A DNA stretch of 62,600 bases from Pseudolabrys sp. (GCA_030684935.1 JAUXXH010000043.1:1-62600), one strand, 5' to 3'; positions 43,091 to 54,281 are shown, counted from the first letter of the stretch. Numbers and translations: made by a program. Notes: generated by a model from the sequence alone, not told the origin.

Positions 43091-44320
43091 ATGACCATCG
43101 ACATCCACACCTTCGGCTGCCGGCTCAACATCGCCGAATCCGAAGTCATCAAGCGCGAAGCCGCCGCCGCCGGCATCGGCAACATTGCGGTGCTGAACAC
43201 CTGCAACGTCACCGCGGGAGCCGTGAAGCAGGCGCGCCAGGCCATCCGCCGCATCAGGCGCGAACAGCCGGGCACACGCATTGTCGTCACCGGCTGCGCC
43301 GCGCAGGCCGCGCCCGAACAGTTCGCCGCCATGCCGGAGGTCGATCGTGTGCTCGGCAACGAAGAGAAGCTCGACGCCCGCGCCTGGGCGGGCGGGGAGC
43401 GCGTCGCCGTCGCCGACATCATGGCGGTGACGCATCACGCCGCCCGCGCGGTGGATCAGCTTGACGGCCATACCCGCGCCTTCCTGCAGGTGCAGAACGG
43501 CTGCGACCATCGCTGCACCTTCTGCATCATCCCGTTCGGGCGCGGCAATTCCCGCTCGCTGCCGATGGATGACGCGGTGGCGCAGGCGCGGCGGCTGGTC
43601 GAGAACGGCTATCGCGAAATCGTGCTGACCGGCGTCGACATCACCAGCTACGGCGCCGATATCGCCGGCACGCCGCGCCTCGGCACACTGGTCAAGCGCA
43701 TTTTGCGCGAACTGCCCGAACTGGCGCGGCTGCGGCTGTCGTCGATCGACTCGGTGGAGGTCGACACCGATCTGCTCGATGCGCTGGCCACGCAACCGCG
43801 CTTGATGCCGCATCTGCACCTGTCGCTGCAGGCCGGCGACAACATGATCCTCAAGCGCATGAAGCGCCGCCATGCGCGCGAAGACGCCATCGCTTTCTGT
43901 GATCAGGTGCGGCGGCTCCGGCCCGACATCGCCTTCGGCGCCGACATCATCGCCGGCTTCCCGACCGAGACCGAGGCCATGTTCGCGCGCTCGCTCGATC
44001 TGGTCGACGCCTGCGGGCTGACGCAACTCCACGTATTTCCGTTCTCGCCGCGCCCCGGCACGCCGGCGGCGCGCATGCCGCAACTCGACCGCGGCCTCAT
44101 CAAGGAGCGCGCGGCGCGGCTGCGCGGCAAAGGCGATGCGGCGTTGCGCAATCATCTCGACGCCCAGGTCGGCGCGCGGCACCGTGTGCTGACCGAACGC
44201 GGCGGCATCGGCCGCACCGAACAATTTCTCCCCGTGCGGCTGTCGCTTCCGGCGGACCACGGTAAGATGCTCGACCTGACCATGGCCGGACATGACGGCC
44301 GGCAATTGCTGGCGGCCTAG
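43091..44320 (+). CDS. mtaB: tRNA t6A37 methylthiotransferase MtaB
   Basis: A 409-residue radical SAM methylthiotransferase turning t6A37 into ms2t6A37 in tRNA. The N-terminal domain has CRLNIAESE and the second cluster cysteines (NTCNVT, TGCAAQ). The radical SAM motif is CDHRCTFC, followed by GRGNSRS. The ATG at 43091 comes right after a GGAAGAAG box and just outside the repeat. It follows dapF, as in many alphaproteobacteria. Secure to family and fairly secure to MtaB rather than MiaB. Confidence 0.94.
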   Translation: MTIDIHTFGCRLNIAESEVIKREAAAAGIGNIAVLNTCNVTAGAVKQARQAIRRIRREQPGTRIVVTGCAAQAAPEQFAAMPEVDRVLGNEEKLDARAWAGGERVAVADIMAVTHHAARAVDQLDGHTRAFLQVQNGCDHRCTFCIIPFGRGNSRSLPMDDAVAQARRLVENGYREIVLTGVDITSYGADIAGTPRLGTLVKRILRELPELARLRLSSIDSVEVDTDLLDALATQPRLMPHLHLSLQAGDNMILKRMKRRHAREDAIAFCDQVRRLRPDIAFGADIIAGFPTETEAMFARSLDLVDACGLTQLHVFPFSPRPGTPAARMPQLDRGLIKERAARLRGKGDAALRNHLDAQVGARHRVLTERGGIGRTEQFLPVRLSLPADHGKMLDLTMAGHDGRQLLAA

Positions 44321-44342
44321 ATCGCCGGACGAGGGAGACGAC

Positions 44343-44966
44343 ATGAGCGCGCAAGATCACCTGGTGACCTCCATCGAACAGCTCGAGGCGCTGTACGGCC
44401 AGCCATGGGGGCCGTCGGTCGCCAAGGAGATCGACCACATCAGCCCAAGTTATCGCAAGATGATCGAGGCCTCGCCCTTCGTCGCGCTGGCGACCGGCGG
44501 TCCGGAGGGGCTCGATTGCTCGCCGAAAGGCGACGCGCCCGGCTTCGTCCGCATCCTCGACGAGCGCACGCTGGCGCTGCCCGACCGGCCCGGCAACAAC
44601 CGCATCGACGGCTACCGCAACATCCTGCGCGATCCGCGCATCGCGCTGCTGTTTCTCATTCCCGGCATCGGCGAAACGCTGCGCGTCAATGGCCGCGGCG
44701 CGATCTCGATCGATCCGGAGCTGATGCAGAGCTTTGCCATCAACGGCAAACCGCCGCGCAGCGTGCTGATCGTGCACATCGACAGCATCTTCTTCCATTG
44801 CTCGAAGGCGATCGTGCGCTCCAAGCTGTGGAGCGAGGAGGCCAAGATCGATCGCAGCAGCCTGCCTTCGACCGGCGCCATCATCGCTGAAGTCAGCAAG
44901 GGCTCGTTCGGCGGCGACGACTACGACCGCGCCGCGCCCGAGCGCATCAAGGCGATGCTGTACTAG
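44343..44966 (+). CDS. PPOX-fold flavoprotein, MSMEG_1061-like
   Basis: A 207-residue pyridoxamine-phosphate-oxidase-fold protein. SYRKMIEASPFVALATGGPEGLDCSPKGDAPGFVRILD and PDRPGNNRIDGYRNILRDPRIALLFLIPG are typical of a subgroup annotated as FMN-dependent or MSMEG_1061-type. The reaction is unknown. A GAGGGAGAC box precedes the ATG. It lies 22 bases after mtaB and is probably in the same transcript. Confidence 0.85.
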   Translation: MSAQDHLVTSIEQLEALYGQPWGPSVAKEIDHISPSYRKMIEASPFVALATGGPEGLDCSPKGDAPGFVRILDERTLALPDRPGNNRIDGYRNILRDPRIALLFLIPGIGETLRVNGRGAISIDPELMQSFAINGKPPRSVLIVHIDSIFFHCSKAIVRSKLWSEEAKIDRSSLPSTGAIIAEVSKGSFGGDDYDRAAPERIKAMLY

Positions 44967-44974
44967 GCGCTGTC

Positions 44975-45373
44975 ATGAAACGCCGTGGTGTTGCCGGTGC
45001 TCTCCTGGCGGGATCGTTGACAATCGCGGCGCCGGCTGCGGCGCAAGATGCGCCGCCTTTCGTCGGGCAATGGGCCGTCGAAGGCCCGGGCGCCTGCCGG
45101 ACCGGCGCCGGCACCGACGACCTGATGCTGACCATCACGGCCAAGACTCTGGAGTACTACGCCAGCACCTGCACCGTGCTGTCCTCGCGGCGGCTGTCAC
45201 GCTCGGGCGATAATGTCCACCGCCTCAAACTGCGGTGCACTGGCGAGGGCGAGACCACCGAGAGCGAACGGATCCTCGCTGTGCTGGAAAAGAACGAACA
45301 GCGCCCGGATCTGCTTCTGCACATCGATCCGGCCGGCTGGGCGGTGCTCGGCTATCAGCGCTGCGGCGGCTGA
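44975..45373 (+). CDS. Small secreted protein, unknown function
   Basis: A 132-residue protein with a signal peptide (about 1-23, cut after AAA) starting eight bases after the PPOX gene. The mature part (FVGQWAVEGPGACRTGAGTDDLMLTIT...) looks like a small beta-barrel of the kind in lipocalin-like or DUF-type proteins, with four cysteines. No firm family. Its 3' end overlaps the converging pseudouridine synthase by 19 bases. Confidence 0.72.
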   Translation: MKRRGVAGALLAGSLTIAAPAAAQDAPPFVGQWAVEGPGACRTGAGTDDLMLTITAKTLEYYASTCTVLSSRRLSRSGDNVHRLKLRCTGEGETTESERILAVLEKNEQRPDLLLHIDPAGWAVLGYQRCGG

Positions 45374-46200
45374 TCGGGTGTCGGCTCGCCGGTCCACCCG
45401 CACTTTGCCAGCATCTCGCTCATATGCGCCGGCGCCGGAGCGGTGACGACGACCGGCGGCTTGTTCTTGGAGATCGGCACGATGATCTGCCGCGCATGCA
45501 GATGCAGCGGCGGTCCGCCGGTGCGCGGCGCGCTGCCGTAGATGTTGTCGCCGACAATCGGCCAGCCCATCTCGGCGCAATGCACGCGCAGTTGATGGGT
45601 GCGGCCGGTGAGGGGTTCGAGGGATAGCCAGGTAAACTTTCTTTCACCCTCCCCTGGAGGGGGAGGGTCGGATCGCCGAAGGCTATCCGGGGTGGGGTGC
45701 TCCTGGACTTGAAGTTCACCCCCTCCCGCCGAACTGCGTTCGGCGACCTCCCCCCTCCAGGGGGAGGTAAAGGAAGCAAACCGCCCCATCACCTTCCACA
45801 CCGTCTGCGCCGGTTTGCCGTCCGGGTCCGGCTTCATCCACCAGCCGCGGTCCTCGTCGAGCTTGCCGAGCGGCATGTCGATGCGGCCTTCGTCCTCCGC
45901 CGGCCCGCCTTCGACCACGGCCCAGTAGGTCTTGCCGATCTGGCCGTTCTTGAACAGCTTGCCGAGCAGGGCCAGCGCCTTGCGGTGACGGCCGAGCACC
46001 AGGCAGCCGGAGGTGTCCTTGTCCAGCCGGTGCCCCAGCGCCGGGTCGCGCGGCAGCCCGAACCGCAGCGGCTCGAAATAGTCCTCCAGGCTGTGGCCGC
46101 CTTTCGGCCCGCGATGCACCGACAGCCCGGCGGGCTTGTCGATCACCAGCATCAGGCCGTCGCGGTACAGCAGGCGGGAAAGCATCTCTTCCGGTGTCAT
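45355..46200 (-). CDS. RluA-family pseudouridine synthase with a repeat-encoded insertion
   Basis: A 281-residue RNA pseudouridine synthase. The catalytic aspartate is D60 in GHRLDKDTSG, after VIDKPAGLSVHRG; the C-terminal part has LEPLTGRTHQLRVH. Between them, at about residues 141-188, lies a stretch (FTSPWRGEVAERSSAGGG...PPPPGEG) that is encoded by a complete family B repeat at 45644-45772. The frame is kept through it. Without it the protein would be about 235 residues, the normal size. Target RNA unknown; activity may or may not survive the insertion. Confidence 0.9.
   Translation of the reverse strand: MTPEEMLSRLLYRDGLMLVIDKPAGLSVHRGPKGGHSLEDYFEPLRFGLPRDPALGHRLDKDTSGCLVLGRHRKALALLGKLFKNGQIGKTYWAVVEGGPAEDEGRIDMPLGKLDEDRGWWMKPDPDGKPAQTVWKVMGRFASFTSPWRGEVAERSSAGGGELQVQEHPTPDSLRRSDPPPPGEGERKFTWLSLEPLTGRTHQLRVHCAEMGWPIVGDNIYGSAPRTGGPPLHLHARQIIVPISKNKPPVVVTAPAPAHMSEMLAKCGWTGEPTPDQPPQR
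45644..45772. repeat. Family B repeat inside a coding sequence
   Basis: CACCCTCCCCTGGAGGGGGAGGGT and ACCTCCCCCCTCCAGGGGGAGGT are the ends, as in the intergenic copy at 46233. The copy has inner hairpins GATCGCC/GGCTATC and CGCCGAAC/GTTCGGCG and the usual GGGGTGGGGTG. It has no stop codon in the frame of the host gene. Confidence 0.9.
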
Positions 46201-46232
46201 GCCGAAACCGCTATCACGGGCGACGCTTCTCT

Positions 46233-46370
46233 TCACCCTCCCCTGCAGGGGGAGGGTCGCTCGCTGAAGCGTTAGCGAAAGCGAGCGGGGTGGGGTGCTT
46301 CTCCGCTTGCAAGGACACCCCCACCCGGCCGGCTTGCAGCCGGCCGACCTCCCCCCTCCAGGGGGAGGTA
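46233..46370. repeat. Family B palindromic mosaic repeat upstream of ftsY
   Basis: CACCCTCCCCTGCAGGGGGAGGGT and ACCTCCCCCCTCCAGGGGGAGGT bracket GCTCGCT..AGCGAGC and CGGCCGGC/GCCGGCCG hairpins. It is the closest relative of the copy inside the pseudouridine synthase gene, about 0.46 kb away and in the same orientation. Confidence 0.88.
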
Positions 46371-46389
46371 AAGTGAGTAAAGCCGCATC

Positions 46390-47319
46390 ATGAACGACAC
46401 GACTCAAGGCGGTAGCTGGTGGAAACGCCTGAGCGGCGGGCTCAAACGCACCTCGTCGGCGCTCGGAACCGCGATCAGCGACCTGGTGTCGAAGCGCAAG
46501 CTCGACGCCGAGGCCATCGAGGAACTGGAAAGCGAACTGATCCGGTCCGACCTGGGGCCGGATTTCGCCGCCCGCGTGGTCAAGGTGTTCGGCGAAAGCC
46601 GTTTCGAGAAGGGCATTGCGCCTGATGAAGTGAAGGCGGTGCTGGCCGGCGAGATCGAGAAAGTGCTCAGTGCGGTCGCCAAACCGCTCGAGATCACGGC
46701 GCGGCCTTTTGTCATCCTGGTCGCCGGCGTCAACGGGTCCGGCAAGACCACGACCATCGGCAAGCTGTCCGCCAAGTTCCGCGCCGAGGGCAAGTCGGTG
46801 ATGCTGGTGGCCGGCGATACGTTCCGCGCGGCCGCCATCGATCAACTGAAAATCTGGGGCTCTCGCACCGGCGCCAGCGTCCGGGCCTCGACGCCCGGCG
46901 CCGATGCGGCGAGCCTCGCCTTCGACTCCATCGCCGCTGCTAAAGCGGAGAGCACCGACATCGTGCTGGTCGATACCGCCGGGCGGTTGCAGAACCGCAC
47001 CGAGCTGATGAGCGAGCTGGAAAAGATGCTGCGCGTGATGCGCAAGGTCGAGCCGACCGCGCCGCATGCGGTGCTGCTGGTGCTCGACGCCACCGTCGGG
47101 CAGAACGCGCTCAGCCAGGTCGAGATCTTCGGCAAGATGGCCGGCGTCACCGGCCTGGTGATGACCAAGCTCGACGGCACCGCGCGCGGCGGTATCCTGG
47201 TCGCCATCGCCGACCGCTTCAAGCTGCCGGTGCATTTCATCGGCGTCGGCGAGGGCGTCGACGACCTGGCGCCTTTTACCGCACGCGACTTCGCCCGCGC
47301 GGTGGTGGGGCTGGAATAA
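46390..47319 (+). CDS. ftsY: SRP receptor FtsY
   Basis: A 309-residue SRP receptor GTPase that docks Ffh-ribosome complexes at the membrane. The NG domain has [14 protein letters not shown] (about 115-128), [23 protein letters not shown] and [10 protein letters not shown]. The N-terminal acidic A domain is almost absent; a short basic amphipathic start ([14 protein letters not shown]) probably mediates membrane contact. It is divergent from the pseudouridine synthase and precedes yciB. Secure. Confidence 0.98.
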   Translation: MNDTTQGGSWWKRLSGGLKRTSSALGTAISDLVSKRKLDAEAIEELESELIRSDLGPDFAARVVKVFGESRFEKGIAPDEVKAVLAGEIEKVLSAVAKPLEITARPFVILVAGVNGSGKTTTIGKLSAKFRAEGKSVMLVAGDTFRAAAIDQLKIWGSRTGASVRASTPGADAASLAFDSIAAAKAESTDIVLVDTAGRLQNRTELMSELEKMLRVMRKVEPTAPHAVLLVLDATVGQNALSQVEIFGKMAGVTGLVMTKLDGTARGGILVAIADRFKLPVHFIGVGEGVDDLAPFTARDFARAVVGLE

Positions 47320-47323
47320 AGCC

Positions 47324-47400
47324 GTCATGCCCGGCCTTGTGCCGGGCATCCACGTCTTTAGATGGTGCGATGAAGCAAGGCGTGGATGGCCGGGACATAG
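47324..47400. repeat. Palindromic repeat, family A variant
   Basis: CGTCATGCCCGGCCTTGTGCCGGGCAT with a CCACGTCTTTAG / GGCGTGGATGGCCGGGACA partner resembles the family A mosaic, but with different arm sequences. It lies between ftsY and yciB on the same strand. Confidence 0.65.
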
Positions 47401-47457
47401 GCGAGCGAAGCGAGGCCGTCCTTTGTACGGCTATGCTTGGCCATGACGAGGAAAACA

Positions 47458-48024
47458 ATGACCGAACCGAAAAAGCTGAACCCTGGCCTCAAACTGGCGC
47501 TCGATATCGGGCCGCTGGTGCTGTTCTTCGCCGCCAATGCCAAGTTCGGCATCTATGCGGCGACCGGCGCCTTCATGGTGGCGGTGCTGGTGGCGCTGAC
47601 GGTGTCCTATGCGCTGACGCGGCACATCGCGATGATGCCGGTGGTCACCGCGGTGATCGTGCTGGTGTTCGGCGGGCTGACGCTGTTCCTGCAGGACGAG
47701 TTGTTCATCAAGTTGAAGCCGACCATCATCTACGTGCTGTTCGGCGTCACGCTGCTGGCCGGCCTTGCGCTCAACAGACCTTTTCTCAGCATCCTGTTCG
47801 ACCAGATGTTCAATCTGACCGCGGAAGGCTGGCGCAAGCTCACCGTGCGCTGGGTCATCTTCTTTTTTGCAGCAGCCGTGCTCAACGAAGTGATCTGGCG
47901 CACGCAGAGCACCGACTTCTGGGTCAACTTCAAGTTGTTCGGCATGGTGCCGCTGACCATGATTTTCGGCGCGGCGCAGTATCCGTTGCTGATGAAGCAC
48001 AGCGTGGAGAAAGAGCCGGAGTAG
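47458..48024 (+). CDS. yciB: Septation protein A / YciB-family inner membrane protein
   Basis: A 188-residue protein with about five membrane helices and family motifs LGPLVLFF-like [38 protein letters not shown] and [25 protein letters not shown]. YciB (also called IspZ) affects envelope and cell division in enterobacteria and intracellular spread in Shigella. The ATG at 47458 follows a GAGGAAAAC box. It follows ftsY as in most relatives. Confidence 0.93.
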   Translation: MTEPKKLNPGLKLALDIGPLVLFFAANAKFGIYAATGAFMVAVLVALTVSYALTRHIAMMPVVTAVIVLVFGGLTLFLQDELFIKLKPTIIYVLFGVTLLAGLALNRPFLSILFDQMFNLTAEGWRKLTVRWVIFFFAAAVLNEVIWRTQSTDFWVNFKLFGMVPLTMIFGAAQYPLLMKHSVEKEPE

Positions 48025-48029
48025 GCCTG

Positions 48030-48153
48030 TGTCCCGGGCGCAGCGCAGCACGTCTTCGTGATGCGCTGCTGAACCGGGACCGTTCCAATCGCGGTGGGTG
48101 GAAAGGCCCCGGATCAGCGGTGCATCACTTTGTGATGCACCGCGTCCGGGGCA
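48030..48153. repeat. Family D double palindrome between yciB and ccmG
   Basis: Two nested inverted repeats: GTCCCGG...CCGGGAC (48030-48080) around a GCAGCGCA/TGCGCTGC stem, and GCCCCGGA...TCCGGGGC (48105-48151) around GTGCATCAC-TTT-GTGATGCAC. It fills the gap between two converging genes and probably terminates both. Confidence 0.8.
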
Positions 48154-48157
48154 AGGG

Positions 48158-48745
48158 TTACTTCGCCACCGCCTTCTCGATTTCCGGCAGCAGCACCTTC
48201 GCCAGGTTCTCGGCGGTGATCGGGCCGATCAACTTGTAGGCGATGCGGCCGTCGCGTCCGACCAGAAACGTTTCCGGCACGCCGTAGACGCCCCAGTCGA
48301 TCGAGGCGCGGCCGCGGTCGTCGACGCCGCTGGCGACGAACGGATTGCCGTAGCGGTTGAGGAAGCGCCGCGCATTGTCGGGCGAGTCCTTGTAGTTGAT
48401 GCCGGCGAGCTGGATGCGGCTGTCCTTGGCCAGTTGATCGAGAAACGGCACCTCGTCATGGCAGGGCACGCACCACGACGCCCACACGTTCACCAGCGTC
48501 ACCTTGTCCTTGAAGATGTCGTTGGTCAGGCCGGGCACCGGCATGCCGTCGCGCTCCAGCCCGGCCATCGGCGGCAGGTCGGTTTTCGGCGCCGGCTGGC
48601 CGATCAGGGCCGAGGGCAGTCGCGATGGATCGCCGCTGCCGAGCCTGAAAAAGAACAGCGCCGCCAGCGACAGAAATATAGCCAGCGGCAGCAACACCAG
48701 AATGTTGCGGCGGGTCTTGGCCGCGGAGCCTGGGGTCGTCGTCAT
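48158..48745 (-). CDS. ccmG: Cytochrome c biogenesis thioredoxin CcmG/DsbE
   Basis: A 195-residue membrane-anchored periplasmic thioredoxin that reduces apocytochrome c before heme attachment. One N-terminal helix (about residues 14-34), then the active site WCVPC at 91-95 and the cis-proline region GVYGVPETFLV. It is last in the minus-strand order ccmA-B-C-D-G. A family C repeat separates it from ccmD. Secure. Confidence 0.95.
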   Translation of the reverse strand: MTTTPGSAAKTRRNILVLLPLAIFLSLAALFFFRLGSGDPSRLPSALIGQPAPKTDLPPMAGLERDGMPVPGLTNDIFKDKVTLVNVWASWCVPCHDEVPFLDQLAKDSRIQLAGINYKDSPDNARRFLNRYGNPFVASGVDDRGRASIDWGVYGVPETFLVGRDGRIAYKLIGPITAENLAKVLLPEIEKAVAK

Positions 48746-48756
48746 GCACAGACCCG

Positions 48757-48845
48757 CTCGTCCCCGCGCAAGCGGGGACCCAGGGGCGACAATCGACCAC
48801 CTTCCAACGGGACTCTGGATTCCCGCTTGCGCGGGAATGAGCGGA
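48757..48845. repeat. Family C palindromic repeat (ccmD/ccmG junction)
   Basis: GCTCGTCCCCGCGCAAGCGGGGAC at one end and TGGATTCCCGCTTGCGCGGGAATGAGCG at the other. The same pair recurs at 50501 and 55796. Confidence 0.85.
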
Positions 48846-48871
48846 GCAAGACGCTGCGGTATTCCATCCGT

Positions 48872-49039
48872 CTACTCCTTGCGCCGCGCCCGGCGGGTGA
48901 CGCCGCGTTCCTCGAGATCGCCGATGATACGGCGCTGCGCCGCATGATCGAGCACGACCCAGGCAATCAAGGCCGCCACCACGAAGGCGGCCACCGCATA
49001 GGCGGCGACGATGAAATCGGCGTGCGGCCCGAGGTTCAC
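48872..49039 (-). CDS. ccmD: Heme exporter protein CcmD
   Basis: A 55-residue single-helix membrane protein (HADFIVAAYAVAAFVVAALIAWVVLDHAAQ) with a basic C-terminus (ERGVTRRARRKE). CcmD releases heme-loaded CcmE from the CcmABC complex. The start is a GTG at 49039 that overlaps the ccmC stop in GTGA. The helix followed by LDHAAQRRIIGDLE fits the family, and the position fits the ccm order. Confidence 0.9.
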   Translation of the reverse strand: MNLGPHADFIVAAYAVAAFVVAALIAWVVLDHAAQRRIIGDLEERGVTRRARRKE

Positions 49040-49776
49040 GTCCGCGCCTCCGAAAGCGTCTGCGCCTGCAACAGACGCATGGTGCGCACGCGGCGGCGCA
49101 GGATCTCGTTGCGCATGGCGGCCAGATGCAGCGTGATGAACAAAAGCGTGAAGGCGCCGGCCATGATCAGCAGCGGCACCAGGATCGAAACGTCGACGGT
49201 GGCGCCGCCGAGCCGCACGATCGAGGCCGGCTGGTGCAGCGTGTTCCACCAGTCGACGGAGAACTTGATGATCGGAATGTTGACGGCGCCGACCAGCGTC
49301 AGGATCGCCGCTGCGCGCGCGCCGCGGCCGGGCTCTTCCGCGGTCCAGTACAGCGCCATGACGCCGAGATAGAGCAGAAACAGGATTAGCACCGAGGTCA
49401 GCCGCGCATCCCAGACCCAATAGGTGCCCCAGGTCGGGCGGCCCCACAGCGCGCCGGTGATAAGACAAATGAGCGTGAAGGCAGCGCCGATCGGCGCCGC
49501 GGCCTTGCCGGCGACGTCGGCGAGCGGATGCCGCCACACCAGCGTGCCGAGCGCCGCCGCGCTCATGATCACCCAGCCCATCATGCCGAGCCAGGCGGCC
49601 GGCACGTGCAGGAACATGATCTTGACGGTGGCGCCCTGCTGGTAGTCGTCCGGCGCATAGGCCGCGCGGTACAGGCCGATGGCGAAGACGAGCGCAGTCG
49701 CCGCCACCAGCCAGGGCAGCACGCGGTTGACCAGCGCCAGGAAGCGCGTCGGGTTGGCGAGATCGATTACAGCCAT
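49036..49776 (-). CDS. ccmC: Heme exporter / heme-handling protein CcmC
   Basis: A 246-residue six-helix membrane protein that presents heme to CcmE. The WWD-type loop is visible as WGRPTWGTYWVWDARLTS, flanked by conserved histidines (FLHVPAAWLG, WWNTLHQPAS). The ATG at 49776 has an AAGG box; a start at 49797 is also possible. The 3' end overlaps ccmD by four bases. Secure. Confidence 0.96.
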   Translation of the reverse strand: MAVIDLANPTRFLALVNRVLPWLVAATALVFAIGLYRAAYAPDDYQQGATVKIMFLHVPAAWLGMMGWVIMSAAALGTLVWRHPLADVAGKAAAPIGAAFTLICLITGALWGRPTWGTYWVWDARLTSVLILFLLYLGVMALYWTAEEPGRGARAAAILTLVGAVNIPIIKFSVDWWNTLHQPASIVRLGGATVDVSILVPLLIMAGAFTLLFITLHLAAMRNEILRRRVRTMRLLQAQTLSEART

Positions 49777-49813
49777 CGGCGGCCTTCTATCACGCATAAG
49801 TTTGGCGGGGCCA

Positions 49814-50482
49814 TCATTCCAGGCCGTGCCGCAGCGCCGCAGCCGCGGCAATCGGGCCGAGCACCAGGCTGGCCAAGGATAAAGCACAAAGAATGGTGAA
49901 AGGGGGGCCGAACGGCGCGGGCCCGACGATGGCGGCATTGGCGGCGGCGACGCCGAAGATCAGCACCGGCACGGTCAGCGGCAAAGTCAGCACCGGCAGC
50001 AGCAGGCCGCCGCGCCGCAGCGCCACCGACAGCGCAGCCCCGACCAGGCCGATGAAGGTCAGCGCCGGGGTGCCGGCCAGAAGCGTCAGCGTCACCCATC
50101 CCATCGCCCGCAATTCGACATTCAGCATCAGCCCCAGAACCGGGGCGACGATCACCAGCGGCAGGCCGGTGGTGATCCAGTGCGCCAGCGCCTTGGCCAG
50201 CACCGCCAGTTCCAGCGGCATCCGGCCCATCATCAGCAAATCGAGCGAGCCGTCGTCCTGATCCATCGCAAACAGCCGGTCGAGCGCCAGAAGGCTCGCC
50301 AGCAGCGCGCCGAGCCAGAGGATCGCCGGGCCGATTCGCGCCAGCAGATTGAGGTCGGGACCGATGGCAAAGGGCATCAAAGTGACGACGATCAGGAAAA
50401 ACAGCGCGCCCATCAGCGCGCCGCCGCCGATGCGCAGGCTGAGGCGGATGTCTCGGAGGAGGAGGGCGGTGAAGGCGGTCAT
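49814..50482 (-). CDS. ccmB: Heme ABC exporter permease CcmB
   Basis: A 222-residue six-helix permease that works with the ATPase CcmA in cytochrome c maturation. The opening FTALLLRDIRLSLRIGGGALMGALFFLIV and the central LDRLFAMDQDDGSLDLLMMGRMPLE are typical. The ATG at 50482 lies just outside a family C repeat that separates it from ccmA. Secure. Confidence 0.96.
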   Translation of the reverse strand: MTAFTALLLRDIRLSLRIGGGALMGALFFLIVVTLMPFAIGPDLNLLARIGPAILWLGALLASLLALDRLFAMDQDDGSLDLLMMGRMPLELAVLAKALAHWITTGLPLVIVAPVLGLMLNVELRAMGWVTLTLLAGTPALTFIGLVGAALSVALRRGGLLLPVLTLPLTVPVLIFGVAAANAAIVGPAPFGPPFTILCALSLASLVLGPIAAAAALRHGLE

Positions 50483-50500
50483 GATGGAAGCCTCGATAAC

Positions 50501-50590
50501 CCGCTCGTCCCCGCGGAAGCGGGGACCCAGCTCTTTCGAGGCCGGTGAGGAGACCGCTCTGGATTCCCGCTTTCGCGGGAATGAGCGGAG
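50501..50590. repeat. Family C palindromic repeat (ccmA/ccmB junction)
   Basis: GCTCGTCCCCGCGGAAGCGGGGAC and TGGATTCCCGCTTTCGCGGGAATGAGCG, the same two palindromes as at 48757, about 1.7 kb away in the same operon and in the same orientation. Confidence 0.85.
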
Positions 50591-50606
50591 TTTTTGGCCG
50601 CCGCCT

Positions 50607-51212
50607 TCATCCATCCGCTCCCAGCCTCAATTCTTGCGCCCGCTCCAGCCCGATCGGCCCATGCGCGGCAGCGACGATCAGTCCGCCGCCGGCGAGATGA
50701 CCGCGCATCAGGTCGGCCAGCCGCGCCTGCGACGGCGTGTCCAGCGCCGAGGTCGGCTCGTCGAGCAGCCAGATCGGCCGCGGCGCTGCGATCAGCCGGG
50801 CGATCGACAGCCGCCTTCGTTGGCCGGCCGAGAGGTAGGCGGCCGGCAGGTCGGTCAGCGCGGCCAGACCGACCGCCTCCAAGGCTGACTCAACGGTGTC
50901 TGCGGCCGCGCCGAGGTAGTCGGCCCAGAAGCGCAGATTTTCACTAACCGAAAGCGTCGGCTTCAGCGCGTCCTGATGGCCCACATAATGGGCCTGCTCG
51001 GCGATGCCGGCTTCGGGCTCGCCGCCCTGCAGAACGAGCGTGCCGCCGGCGATTCGCACCAGTCCGGCGATCAGGCGCAGCAGCGAGGATTTGCCGGCGC
51101 CATTGCGCCCGGCCACCACCAGCGCCTCGCCGCCGGCCAAGCTGAAGCTGACGCCGGCGAAGACGTCGCGGCCGCCGCGGTTGCAGGCCAAATTGTCGGC
51201 GGTGAGTTGCAT
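50607..51212 (-). CDS. ccmA: Heme ABC exporter ATPase CcmA
   Basis: A 201-residue ABC ATPase. The Walker A motif is GRNGAGKSS (about 34-42), the signature [15 protein letters not shown], and Walker [12 protein letters not shown]. It powers release of holo-CcmE in cytochrome c maturation. It is the first ccm gene and divergent from acnA across a 243-base gap that holds a possible acnA promoter. Confidence 0.96.
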   Translation of the reverse strand: MQLTADNLACNRGGRDVFAGVSFSLAGGEALVVAGRNGAGKSSLLRLIAGLVRIAGGTLVLQGGEPEAGIAEQAHYVGHQDALKPTLSVSENLRFWADYLGAAADTVESALEAVGLAALTDLPAAYLSAGQRRRLSIARLIAAPRPIWLLDEPTSALDTPSQARLADLMRGHLAGGGLIVAAAHGPIGLERAQELRLGADG

Positions 51213-51322
51213 CAGGCGGTCACCCGGCGGCGCAAGGCAGCAATTCCGATGGCGAAAACCCGCGGAAATCCGTGCATCCTGACAGCGTTCCCGGTAAATC
51301 TTGCGCGAGCCACGAAAATACC

Positions 51323-51351
51323 TTTAAAGCCCATGCGGGCGGCGCTAGGTT
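51323..51351 (+). promoter_or_regulatory. Possible promoter of acnA
   Basis: TTTAAA (51323-51328) and TAGGTT (51346-51351) with a 17-base spacer lie about 105 bases before acnA. The -10 is the same hexamer as in the ffh promoter, but the -35 is poor. Confidence 0.33.
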
Positions 51352-51455
51352 AGCGGAATTCAAAGCTGAGTTCCGCCAGCGAGAAAACCCTTTCTTGCGA
51401 GGAGCTTAGACCGAACCCGCGCCGATGTCCCCGCCGGGAAATGGAAACAGCCGAC

Positions 51456-54161
<2,706 letters not shown>

Positions 54162-54281
54162 GCACCGCTTCTCCCGACCTTTACCGCCATGCAACGAGCC
54201 CTCACTGCGAAGTGAGTGGCGGGTGATCGACGCCGCTCCTATCAAAGGGCAGCATCGCGGCGGGGGCCAGGTGGGAACGGA

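Noticed and set aside
42638..44344. A long minus-strand frame opposite dapF and mtaB
   Set aside because: Both plus-strand genes are clear by motif, and the antisense protein is low-complexity and without homology that I recognise.
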